From Actinoallomurus soli (lineage in GTDB: Bacteria; Actinomycetota; Actinomycetes; Streptosporangiales; Streptosporangiaceae): DNA of 64,000 nt. The DNA is taken from assembly GCF_024055715.1 (NCBI RefSeq), contig NZ_JAMXMV010000017.1:1-64000 (forward strand), given 5' to 3'. Shown here piece after piece: positions 1-7,429 of the stretch; the first letter of the stretch is position 1, and each line of letters opens with the position of its first letter. The notes under the pieces were generated by a model. The model did no database searches, was not told the origin of the DNA, and saw nothing but the letters and a program-made list of their open reading frames with translations. The position numbers and the translations under genes were made by a program.

Positions 1-336
1 GCCGGTGGCGAAGGCGGCGGCGGCGTTCGCCAGGGCGTCGGGAGCGAGGCGGACGTCGTCGTCGGGGAAGGCGACGATGTCGTAGTCGGGGTCGAGTGCG
101 GCCAGTCCGGTGTTGCGGCCCAGCGAGAGGCCGCGGTCGGAGGTGATGCGGCGGAGGGGGAGTCGGTCGCGGTAGGTGTCGATGACGGTGGCGGTGTCGG
201 TGGTGTGGCTTTGGTCGACGACGATGACCTGGGTGGGGGGCTGGGTTTGGTCGGCCAGTGAGCGCAGGAGGGTGTCCAGGTGGACGGGGCGGCCGATGGT
301 GGCGATCACGCACGCCACGTGTAGCTGTGCGGACAT
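1..336 (-). CDS. GT2 family glycosyltransferase, N-terminal part
   Basis: The reverse strand reads an uninterrupted 112-codon frame from an ATG at 336 off the left edge, so only the N-terminus is present. It opens with a beta strand and nucleotide-binding pattern (VACVIATIGRP), continues with VIVVDQS and RGLSLGRNTG, and reaches the DxD-type motif FPDDDVRL near residue 92. This order is that of the GT-A fold of family 2 glycosyltransferases, which transfer a sugar from an NDP donor. It lies at the end of the leftward exopolysaccharide gene group, so a role in polysaccharide assembly is inferred. Acceptor and donor cannot be read. Confidence 0.85.
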   Translation of the reverse strand, partial: MSAQLHVACVIATIGRPVHLDTLLRSLADQTQPPTQVIVVDQSHTTDTATVIDTYRDRLPLRRITSDRGLSLGRNTGLAALDPDYDIVAFPDDDVRLAPDALANAAAAFATG

Positions 337-480
337 GGCTTGATCATCGCCGTACGGTCTCGCGTGGCGTCGCCGCCTCGACGGCGGCAGGGGCTCTCCG
401 GTGCGAACGGTTACCCGCCCATTGCCGCCTCGTGCGCCGGGTGAGCGGCCGGACGCCCGTCCGCCGTCGGCGCGCCGTGG

Positions 481-897
481 TCAGCCGTTCCCGCGCGTGG
501 CGAAGACCCAGCCTCGGTTGATGACGTAGCTCGACGGAGGGCTCACCAGGATGAGCAGCGCTTGCGCGACCATGACGGGAATCCCGGCGAGCTCGACGAG
601 GAGCGGCAGGCCGACGAGCGACGTCGCGAGGAATCCGAGGCCGACCGCGTAGAACCGCAGAAATCCCGGCAGCCACGTCCGGCCGGTGACCGGGAAGACG
701 ACCCGCCGGTACACCGGATAGACGAGCAGCGCGGTGACGAGATGACTGAACACCGCCAGCAGAAGGTACGGCATGGCCGCACCGAAAACCAGCAGGCCGA
801 TCCCGAGGAGGCCGTAGTACACACCGGCCGTGCCGGCGCCCGCCAGCAGATAGGCGACGCGCTGCCCGTGCCGCGTCGCGGGCGTCCCCCGCCGCAT
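481..897 (-). CDS. GtrA-like small membrane protein
   Basis: A 138-residue protein with four predicted hydrophobic helices (around residues 14-35, 42-62, 80-103 and 106-125) and the C-terminal pattern SYVINRGWVF, typical of the GtrA/DPMS family (PF04138). Members are thought to help flip or position polyprenyl-phosphate-linked sugars made by a GtrB-type partner. Such a partner (1685-2659) lies two genes upstream on the same strand. The ATG at 897 gives the usual family length; longer reading frames here are artefacts of an upstream open frame. The ribosome site is weak. Confidence 0.85.
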   Translation of the reverse strand: MRRGTPATRHGQRVAYLLAGAGTAGVYYGLLGIGLLVFGAAMPYLLLAVFSHLVTALLVYPVYRRVVFPVTGRTWLPGFLRFYAVGLGFLATSLVGLPLLVELAGIPVMVAQALLILVSPPSSYVINRGWVFATRGNG

Positions 898-950
898 GAC
901 TGCGGTCCGCGGTGTACGACGGGGTCGCGTCGCGCGCCCGTTCGGTCCGC

Positions 951-1643
951 TCACCGAACGACGTGTTTCAGGTACCGGGCAGCGGCCGGGCCCGTGTTGA
1001 CGATCAGGTCGAGGATCGTGACCTGGTGGTCGAACGGCGGATGGAGCTGGGAGTACTCCGGATAGCCGGAGTAGTCGAACCACCGGACCTCGATGCCCGC
1101 GTCCTGGAAGAGCTCCTCGTTCAGATAGGCGCGGGCCGCCGGACCGGTCACGTACTCGTCGGCGCCGGCCTTCCGGCACAGGTCGAGCACCCGCTCGGTC
1201 CTGGATCCCGCCGGGGCGTAGTCCTCGGCGCGGCTCAGATTCGCCCGGATGCCGAGCAGCGCGCAGATCCCTTCGAGGAAATGCCGGTTTATCGCCGACA
1301 GCCTGCCGGACGCGCACGTGCGGTACAGCTCCTCGATGGCCGGCGCCATCTCGCCGAAGCAGGGGGCCTTGCGGTATGCCTGGGTGAGGATCCGCCAGTG
1401 CCTCACGTGCCAGTCCGGGTCGCTCACCGTGACCTCGTTGATGAGTCTGCTCAACGGGCCCCGGCTGATCGGGATCGACAGCCACCTCGCGCCCGCCTCC
1501 GTCTTGATGCGATTGCGGTTGCGCCAGTTCCCTGCGGTGTACTGCACGTTGTCGAGCAGGATGAACTCGTCGACGTAGGCGATCAGATCGAAGTATCCCT
1601 TCCACGGGACATAGTTGGACTGCAGGATGGCGACTCGCTTCAT
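951..1643 (-). CDS. WbqC-like family protein
   Basis: A 230-residue protein starting MKRVAILQSNYVPWKGYFD, the signature opening of the WbqC-like family (PF08889), followed by the conserved DNVQY, NRNRI and GARWLSIPI blocks. The family is found in O-antigen and capsule loci and is associated with acylation or modification of 4-amino sugars; its exact chemistry is not settled as far as I know. The ATG at 1643 fits the family start. Presence next to rmlA, rmlB and a WecE-type aminotransferase in the same locus suggests it acts on the resulting 4-amino-4,6-dideoxyhexose. That link is inference. Confidence 0.85.
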   Translation of the reverse strand: MKRVAILQSNYVPWKGYFDLIAYVDEFILLDNVQYTAGNWRNRNRIKTEAGARWLSIPISRGPLSRLINEVTVSDPDWHVRHWRILTQAYRKAPCFGEMAPAIEELYRTCASGRLSAINRHFLEGICALLGIRANLSRAEDYAPAGSRTERVLDLCRKAGADEYVTGPAARAYLNEELFQDAGIEVRWFDYSGYPEYSQLHPPFDHQVTILDLIVNTGPAAARYLKHVVR

Positions 1644-1684
1644 GCGCTGTCTCTCTCTCGCGGAAGCCGACGGCTCCGGGCGGC

Positions 1685-2659
1685 TCAAGGCCGCTGGGAC
1701 AGGACACCGGGAGGACACGCCGGCTCGCCGGCCGGGTCGGACCGGTTCGCCTCCGCGCGCACCACATAGGTGGGGCGGCCCATCCCGCCGGAGTGGAGCC
1801 GGCCCAGGTACTCGCCGAGGATCCCGATCGCGAGCATCTGCGCGCTGGAGAACAGCGCCACCATCGACGCCACGCTCGTGAAGCCGGCGACGGTCGTTCT
1901 CCCGGCGAAGTAGTTCCACAGCAGGACGGTGAGAAGGCAGACCCCGAAACCGCCCACCAGCAATCCGAGGTAACTCACGCATCTCAGCGGGGTCGAGCTG
2001 TAGCCGACGACCACGTTGACGGCCTGGCGCAGCAGCGCCCGCAGGGTATAGCCGGAGCGCCCCTCGGTCCGCTGATCCATGTGCACGTCGACCTCTTCGA
2101 TCCGGGTGGTGCACCACGACAACGCGATGTCGAGGCACACGTACGGACCGGTCACCCCGTCCAGGCCGCCGCGCAGGAACGCCCGGAAGGCGCGGAAGGC
2201 GCTGATGGACCGCGCGCTCCGTACGCCCAGCGGACCCGACAAAGCGATCTTCAGCAGGTGCGACGAGAGGTTCCGCGCCATCCCGTGCTCGTCCTCCCGG
2301 GGGCGGCCGTAGACGAGGTCGACGTCGCCGGTGAGCGCGGCGAGCAGGCGCGGGATCTCCTCCGGCGGATGCTGCAGGTCGTCGTCCATCGTCACGATGA
2401 CCTCGTGGACGGCCGCACGGACGCCGGCGATCGTGGCGTGGTGCTGGCCGTAATTGCGGGCCAGCCGGATGGCGCGGACCTCGGGACGGCGCCGGGCGAG
2501 GTCCGCGGCGACCTCCCAGGTACGGTCCGGGCTGCCGTCGACCACCAGCACGACCTCGTAGCCGGCCGTCGCCTCGGGCAGGACGGCGGCGAGCCGGTCG
2601 ACGAGAGACGGCAAGGTACGCGCCGATCGGTAGCATGGGACAACTACTGAAACGAACAT
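1685..2659 (-). CDS. GtrB/DPM1-type GT2 glycosyltransferase with two C-terminal membrane helices
   Basis: A 324-residue protein. Residues 1-225 form a GT-A domain (MFVSVVVPCYRS, then VLVVDGSPD, then the catalytic region VTMDDDLQHPPE). Two membrane helices follow (LGLLVGGFGVCLLTVLLW and VALFSSAQMLAIGILG) and a terminal GEYLGR motif. This is the layout of polyprenyl-phosphate glycosyltransferases such as GtrB, ArnC and Dpm1, which load a hexose onto undecaprenyl phosphate. I chose the ATG at 2659 because the domain begins at once and GAGG sits just upstream. It is paired functionally with the GtrA-like gene at 481-897. Confidence 0.88.
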   Translation of the reverse strand: MFVSVVVPCYRSARTLPSLVDRLAAVLPEATAGYEVVLVVDGSPDRTWEVAADLARRRPEVRAIRLARNYGQHHATIAGVRAAVHEVIVTMDDDLQHPPEEIPRLLAALTGDVDLVYGRPREDEHGMARNLSSHLLKIALSGPLGVRSARSISAFRAFRAFLRGGLDGVTGPYVCLDIALSWCTTRIEEVDVHMDQRTEGRSGYTLRALLRQAVNVVVGYSSTPLRCVSYLGLLVGGFGVCLLTVLLWNYFAGRTTVAGFTSVASMVALFSSAQMLAIGILGEYLGRLHSGGMGRPTYVVRAEANRSDPAGEPACPPGVLSQRP

Positions 2660-2825
2660 CGATACCTCGCAGAACGCCCTCGCAGTTCTCCGCCGTCGAT
2701 GTCGATTATCTCGATCACGGGTCCGCGGATCACTCGCCCGGCAAGGCGGTTTGCCGACTCCGGAGGCTATACGGACCGTTCGCATTCCCGCGAGGGCGTC
2801 TCATGGCGAGACGAACCCGCATCCC

Positions 2826-3446
2826 TTACGCCAGCCGCACGACGATCGTGAAATCGTAGCCGTTGTAGTCATGCAGGAGCGCGACGTTCTTCGAGTAATG
2901 CCGCTTGCAATGATCAAAGTAGAACAGCGGGTCGCCGTAGTAGAGATCGTCGCGCATGCGTTCCGGGTCGGAGTAGGACGTGAGCAGGTTGAAAGCGAAT
3001 CCCCGAGTGCTCACCTCGGCCATCTGCGCGACCTCTTCGAGCACATACCGCTGCCATTGCACCGGATCGAAGCCCAGTTTCATGTTGAAGGTGCCACTGG
3101 CGACGGTGTAGTCGGCCGGGATCAGGTCGGCGCGGTCGCCGACGAAGCGGACCCGGGCGTCACCGCCGTACAGTGCCTCACCCTGCGATCGCATCGCCTC
3201 GGAGATGTCGAATCCGCAGTAGGTGAACTCGCTCCAGCGGGCCGCCAGGAACTCCGCCAGCGCCCCGTAGCCGCTCCCGTAATCGTTGACCGAGAACGGC
3301 TCGGCCCCGTCGATCACCTTGACGAGCTGCTCGAACCGGACCGTCTGCGCGGCCGGCGTGGCGAAGTCCACGCCCGCGTGCGTGGCGCCGTGCTCCTTGA
3401 CCTTGTTCGCGAAGTAGGCCTCGACGTCGCGCAGCATCTCCTTCAT
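2826..3446 (-). CDS. class I SAM-dependent methyltransferase
   Basis: A 206-residue protein with the motif I region NDYGSGYGALAEFL (about residues 54-67), then FDISEAM as the acidic end of strand beta2. This is the Rossmann-like fold of class I methyltransferases. The ATG at 3446 overlaps the end of the upstream gene by 4 bases (ATGA), so the two are probably translated together. The substrate is not readable; position in the polysaccharide locus suggests methylation of a glycan or a sugar nucleotide. Confidence 0.8.
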   Translation of the reverse strand: MKEMLRDVEAYFANKVKEHGATHAGVDFATPAAQTVRFEQLVKVIDGAEPFSVNDYGSGYGALAEFLAARWSEFTYCGFDISEAMRSQGEALYGGDARVRFVGDRADLIPADYTVASGTFNMKLGFDPVQWQRYVLEEVAQMAEVSTRGFAFNLLTSYSDPERMRDDLYYGDPLFYFDHCKRHYSKNVALLHDYNGYDFTIVVRLA

Positions 3447-4270
3447 CGGGTCTTCGCTCCCCGGGAGGACGGGACCTTCGCCGCGGCGATCCGTGCGGAG
3501 ACCCGCTGGGCCGTCAGCGAGGCCGCCCGTTTCCACGCGTTCTTGACGCCCCCGGCCCGGAGAGGAGCCCCCTCGGCGTGTTCGAGGAAGGAGTACCAGG
3601 GGAGGACATCGGAGAAGTCGGTGGCGCGGTTCGCGCCGATCCACCATTCGTCGCCGAACCTGCGGCCGCTGCGGAACGCCGGCCACGCACTCTGGTAGTG
3701 GATCCGCCACGCGTCGTGGAGGATCACGTAGCCGTGCCGTCCGATCAGGTCGGCCGCCTGGAGCACGCATCGGCGGCGCTTGCGGCCGTCGACGATGGCC
3801 AGGTCGCAGGCGAAGCCGAGCCGCGCGGGCAGCGAGATGTAGTCGTCCAGCGGCGCGAGGCGGTCCTTCTCGCGCCCGGGCACCCAGGGCAGGAGCTCCC
3901 CGAAGTCGTAGCCGACCGCCAGGATCCCGCCGTCGCTGAAGAACTTGCCGGTGTCGGCCTCCGCGAGCTTTTCGGCATGGGTCACGACGGCGCGATGCCG
4001 GGCGGCCAGCTCCGGTGCGACCGACGAATCGAAGTACTCCCGATGATGCTCGATCGCGAGCCACTGGTAGGGCACGCCGAGATGATCGAGGAACCTCGTG
4101 TACCAAAGGGTGCTGCGTCCTGTTCCCCATTCGACGACGCGTACCGGCTCGCCGTCGCGGAGGGACGCGAGCCGGTGCAGGAGCTCTTCGTAGAGGTCGG
4201 CGTCACGAACGCTCATCCACGCCTTGGGACTCTCCGTTTCGCTCCACCATGTGGTACCGGGATTCATCAT
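3443..4270 (-). CDS. class I methyltransferase-like protein
   Basis: A 275-residue protein with a degenerate SAM-binding motif, VVEWGTGRSTLWY (about residues 43-55), then WLAIEHHREY as strand beta2 with a Glu, DLAIVDGRKRR and YVILHDAW. This spacing resembles the Methyltransf_24 family. The first of two adjacent ATGs (4270) is preceded by AAGGA with 7 bases spacing, which decides the start; a longer upstream frame has no such site. It is the first gene of the leftward group ending at the window edge. Its target is unknown; it may modify a sugar. Confidence 0.7.
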   Translation of the reverse strand: MMNPGTTWWSETESPKAWMSVRDADLYEELLHRLASLRDGEPVRVVEWGTGRSTLWYTRFLDHLGVPYQWLAIEHHREYFDSSVAPELAARHRAVVTHAEKLAEADTGKFFSDGGILAVGYDFGELLPWVPGREKDRLAPLDDYISLPARLGFACDLAIVDGRKRRRCVLQAADLIGRHGYVILHDAWRIHYQSAWPAFRSGRRFGDEWWIGANRATDFSDVLPWYSFLEHAEGAPLRAGGVKNAWKRAASLTAQRVSARIAAAKVPSSRGAKTR

Positions 4271-4294
4271 GAGGGAGTCCTTTCCGTCGTGCTC

Positions 4295-4310
4295 GGAACG
4301 GTACCGTTCC
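4295..4310. promoter_or_regulatory. 16-bp perfect palindrome in divergent promoter region
   Basis: GGAACGGTACCGTTCC is a perfect palindrome 24 bases upstream of the leftward methyltransferase-like gene. It sits in the 314-base gap (4271-4584) between the leftward group and the rightward methyltransferase-rmlA-rmlB group. Nothing else in the gap looks coding. It is a candidate operator for a dimeric repressor; which regulator is unknown, and the assignment rests on symmetry and position only. Confidence 0.45.
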
Positions 4311-4584
4311 CCTCGCGGCGCCTCCGTATGGTGACCGCTTGCCGCCTGTATGCGCGTGTCGTTCACTGGTACGTCCACGGCGAAAGCCGAAGGTCGCGGC
4401 CCCCCTTCTGAAATCGACAGTCTCCGGCGAATCGGGTCGCATATCGTCATTCGCGGCTCTCGGCCGGCGCGCAAATGGCTCATGCATTCTCCGGTAGTGA
4501 TCGGTAAAGGCGCCCACGCGACGGTTCGGTGCCCGGGCGCCGCGTGGAATGGTGTATCGCAGCGGACCGCCGGAGGGGGAGGTT

Positions 4585-5319
4585 GTGGACGCTTCTGCCA
4601 TACGCACCACCACGGCTCTGGAAGACCGTCACTGGTGGTACCTCGAACGGCGCAGGCTCATCGCCCGCGAGGTACGGAGGCTCGGCGCCCCCGGGAAGGC
4701 GCTCGACATCGGCGCCGCCGGCGGCGGGAACACGCGGGTCCTGCGCAGCTGCGGATGGCAGGCGCTCGCCGTCGACTACAGCGAGACCGGCGTGGAGATC
4801 GCCCGCCGACGCGGGGTGGACGCGATCCGCGCCGACGCGCGGGACCTGCCCATGGCCGACGGAAGCCACGACCTCGTCCTGGCCTTCGACGTCCTGGAGC
4901 ACATCGAGGAGGACCACCTCGCGGCCGCCGAGATCGCCCGGGTGCTCCGCCCCGGAGGCACGACGCTGATCGCGGTACCCTGCGACATGACGCTCTGGTC
5001 CGCGCACGACGAGGCCAGCGGCCATTTCCGGCGCTACGACCGGGAGACCCTCACCGATCTCATCACCGGATCGGGACTCGTGATCGACAGCATGTGGAGT
5101 TGGAACGTTCTGCTGCGTCCGGTCGTCGCGTGGCGACGGCGCTCCTCGACCGGAGGCGACGTGTTCCGGTTGCCCGCGCTCGTCAACCTGGGCCTCACGG
5201 CCGTCATCACCGCGGAACGCTATCTGCCGGTGCGGAGGCTGCCGGGGGTGTCGCTGATGCTGCGAGCGCATCGCCCTCCGGCCTTCTCCCGCGGACTCGA
5301 CGGGCGCGGCCGTACGTGA
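4585..5319 (+). CDS. class I SAM-dependent methyltransferase (Methyltransf_11 type)
   Basis: A 244-residue protein with motif I LDIGAAGGGNTR (about residues 37-48), post-I VDYSETG, a DARDLPMADGSHDLVLAFDVLEHI block and VLRPGG, the classic order of small-molecule methyltransferases. An in-frame ATG exists at 4549, but the GTG at 4585 is preceded by a strong GGAGGGGGAGG site with suitable spacing, so I prefer it. It leads the rightward group with rmlA and rmlB and may methylate the sugar nucleotide or the lipid-linked glycan. That role is inference. Confidence 0.82.
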   Translation: MDASAIRTTTALEDRHWWYLERRRLIAREVRRLGAPGKALDIGAAGGGNTRVLRSCGWQALAVDYSETGVEIARRRGVDAIRADARDLPMADGSHDLVLAFDVLEHIEEDHLAAAEIARVLRPGGTTLIAVPCDMTLWSAHDEASGHFRRYDRETLTDLITGSGLVIDSMWSWNVLLRPVVAWRRRSSTGGDVFRLPALVNLGLTAVITAERYLPVRRLPGVSLMLRAHRPPAFSRGLDGRGRT

Positions 5320-5375
5320 CGCGCGGACGGCACCGCGCGTCACATGGTCGTCCAGCCGCCAACGAGGTGAACTCC

Positions 5376-6443
5376 ATGAAGGCATTGGTCCTGGCCGGGG
5401 GGCGTGGCACACGCCTGCGTCCGCTCACTCACACGTCGGCGAAGCAACTCGTGCCGGTCGCGAACCGGCCGGTGCTCTTCTACGGCCTGGACGCGATCAG
5501 AGAGGCGGGGATCACCGAGACCGCCATCGTCGTCGGGGACACGGGCAAGGAGGTACGGGCGGCGGTCGGTGACGGGACCGAGTTCGGACTGAAGGTGTCC
5601 TACATCCAGCAGGAGGCGCCGCTGGGCCTGGCGCACTGCGTCCTGATCGCCCGGGACTTCCTCGGTGAGGACGACTTCGTCATGTACCTCGGCGACAACC
5701 TGCTCATCGGCGGGATAGCGGACCTGGTGGCGGCCTTCCGATCCGGCACGTACGCCGCGCAACTGCTCCTCAGCCGGGTCGCCGAGCCGCAGTTCTACGG
5801 AGTGGCGGAGCTCGACCCCACCGGTGCCATCCGCAGCCTGCAGGAGAAGCCCGACGTGCCGAGGAGCGATCTGGCCATCGTCGGCGTGTACATGTTCTCC
5901 TCCGCGGTGCACGAGGCGGTGCGCGCGATCACCCCGTCGGCCCGCGGCGAGTTGGAGATCACCGATGCGGTCCAGTGGCTGATCAACCATGACCATCCGG
6001 TGCACTCCTACCTGGTCAGCGGCTACTGGAAGGACACCGGCCGCCTGCGGGACATCCTCGAGTGCAACCGCATCGTGCTGGAACGGGTCGAGGCCCGCAC
6101 CGAGGGGACCATCGGCGGGCGCACGGAGATCGAAGGACGGGTCGTCGTCCAGCCGGGCGCCGTGGTCGAGGACTCGGTGCTGCGCGGGCCGATCGTCATC
6201 GGGTCCGGAACGAAGGTGGTCCGCTCCTACGTCGGACCGTTCACGTCCATCGCGGAGGACTGTGTGATCGAGGACGCGGAGCTCGAATATTCGATCGTCC
6301 TCGGGAGTTCGACGATCCGGGGGGTTCCCCGGATCGAGCATTCACTGATCGGCCGGGACGTCGAGGTGACCGGTGCCTCGCGTGTTCCCAACGCCCACCG
6401 GCTCATGGTGGGCGATCACAGCAAGGTGCAACTACGGGCATGA
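5376..6443 (+). CDS. rmlA: glucose-1-phosphate thymidylyltransferase, long form
   Basis: A 355-residue nucleotidyltransferase beginning MKALVLAGGRGTRLRPLT, the sugar-nucleotide pyrophosphorylase signature, with YLGDNL (metal-binding Asp) and the EKP motif near residue 155. After about residue 240 it carries a left-handed beta-helix tail of hexapeptide-like repeats (IGGRTEIEGRVVV, VLRGPIVIGSG). That gives the long StrD-like form rather than the 290-residue RmlA of E. coli. It would convert glucose-1-phosphate and dTTP to dTDP-glucose. GAGGTGA precedes the ATG. Its stop overlaps the rmlB start (ATGA), so the two are translationally coupled. Confidence 0.9.
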   Translation: MKALVLAGGRGTRLRPLTHTSAKQLVPVANRPVLFYGLDAIREAGITETAIVVGDTGKEVRAAVGDGTEFGLKVSYIQQEAPLGLAHCVLIARDFLGEDDFVMYLGDNLLIGGIADLVAAFRSGTYAAQLLLSRVAEPQFYGVAELDPTGAIRSLQEKPDVPRSDLAIVGVYMFSSAVHEAVRAITPSARGELEITDAVQWLINHDHPVHSYLVSGYWKDTGRLRDILECNRIVLERVEARTEGTIGGRTEIEGRVVVQPGAVVEDSVLRGPIVIGSGTKVVRSYVGPFTSIAEDCVIEDAELEYSIVLGSSTIRGVPRIEHSLIGRDVEVTGASRVPNAHRLMVGDHSKVQLRA

Positions 6444-7429
6444 GATTCCTCGTCACCGGCGGAGCCGGGTTCATCGGATCGAACTACGTTCACGCGCTGC
6501 TGAGCGGGGCCTACCCCGGCTTCGAGGACGTGACCGTCACCGTGCTGGACAAGCTGACCTACGCCGGCCGGGCGGCCAACCTGGCGTTCGCGGCGCATGA
6601 TCCGGCGTTCACGTTCGTGCGCGGGGACATCACGGACGGCGACCTGTTGCGGCGGCTGCTCCCCGGGCACGACGTCGTCGTCAACTTCGCCGCGGAGTCC
6701 CACGTCGACCGGTCGATACACGATGCCGCCGGCTTCGTGCACACCAATGTGGCGGGGACGCAGCGGCTGCTCCAGGCGGCCGTCGAGGCGGAGGTCCGGA
6801 CATTCCTGCAGGTCTCCACGGACGAGGTGTACGGCTCGATCGAGGAGGGATCGTGGCCCGAGACCGATCCCCTGCTGCCCAACTCGCCGTACTCCGCGTC
6901 GAAGGCGGGCGCGGACCTCCTCTGCCACGCGTACCACCGCACCTACGGGCTGGACGTGCGCGTCACGCGCTGTGCGAACAACTACGGGCCGCGGCAGTTT
7001 CCCGAGAAGGTCATTCCGCGGTTCATCACCAACCTGCTCGACGGGCGCAGGATCCCGCTGTACGGCGACGGCGGGAACGTCCGCGAATGGCTGCACGTGG
7101 ACGACCACTGCCGCGCGATCCAGCTCGTCCTGCAGAAGGGCGGCGCGGGCGAGACGTACAACGTCGGCGGTGGCGCCGAGATGACGAACCTGGAGCTCGC
7201 CGAGAGACTGCTCGCCGCGCACGGTGCCGGGTGTGACATGGTCGAGTACGTCGACGACCGCCCCGGCCACGATCGCCGCTACGCGCTGGACACGACCAAG
7301 CTCCGCGGACTCGGCTACCGGCCCGAGGTGGACTTCGACGAGGGGATCGCGGCGACCGTGCGCTGGTACGCCGACAACGAGGCCTGGTGGCGGCCGTTGA
7401 TCGCACGCCGGCGGAATGGGCCCGTCTAG
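6440..7429 (+). CDS. rmlB: dTDP-glucose 4,6-dehydratase
   Basis: A 329-residue extended SDR enzyme: NAD-binding TGGAGFIGSNYV at the N-terminus, FAAESHVDRSI, the dehydratase-specific STDEVYG, and the catalytic YSASKAG (Tyr-x3-Lys). It turns dTDP-glucose into dTDP-4-keto-6-deoxyglucose, the branch point for many deoxysugars. No RmlC or RmlD is seen nearby, so the product probably feeds the WecE-type aminotransferase at 9821-11026 instead of making rhamnose. It starts inside the rmlA stop and its end overlaps the convergent gene at 7426 by 4 bases. Confidence 0.93.
   Translation: MRFLVTGGAGFIGSNYVHALLSGAYPGFEDVTVTVLDKLTYAGRAANLAFAAHDPAFTFVRGDITDGDLLRRLLPGHDVVVNFAAESHVDRSIHDAAGFVHTNVAGTQRLLQAAVEAEVRTFLQVSTDEVYGSIEEGSWPETDPLLPNSPYSASKAGADLLCHAYHRTYGLDVRVTRCANNYGPRQFPEKVIPRFITNLLDGRRIPLYGDGGNVREWLHVDDHCRAIQLVLQKGGAGETYNVGGGAEMTNLELAERLLAAHGAGCDMVEYVDDRPGHDRRYALDTTKLRGLGYRPEVDFDEGIAATVRWYADNEAWWRPLIARRRNGPV

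Noticed and set aside
951-2636. A 561-residue frame ending in the WbqC sequence
   Set aside because: Only the last 230 residues match a protein family; the upstream part is the wrong frame of the GtrB-like gene.
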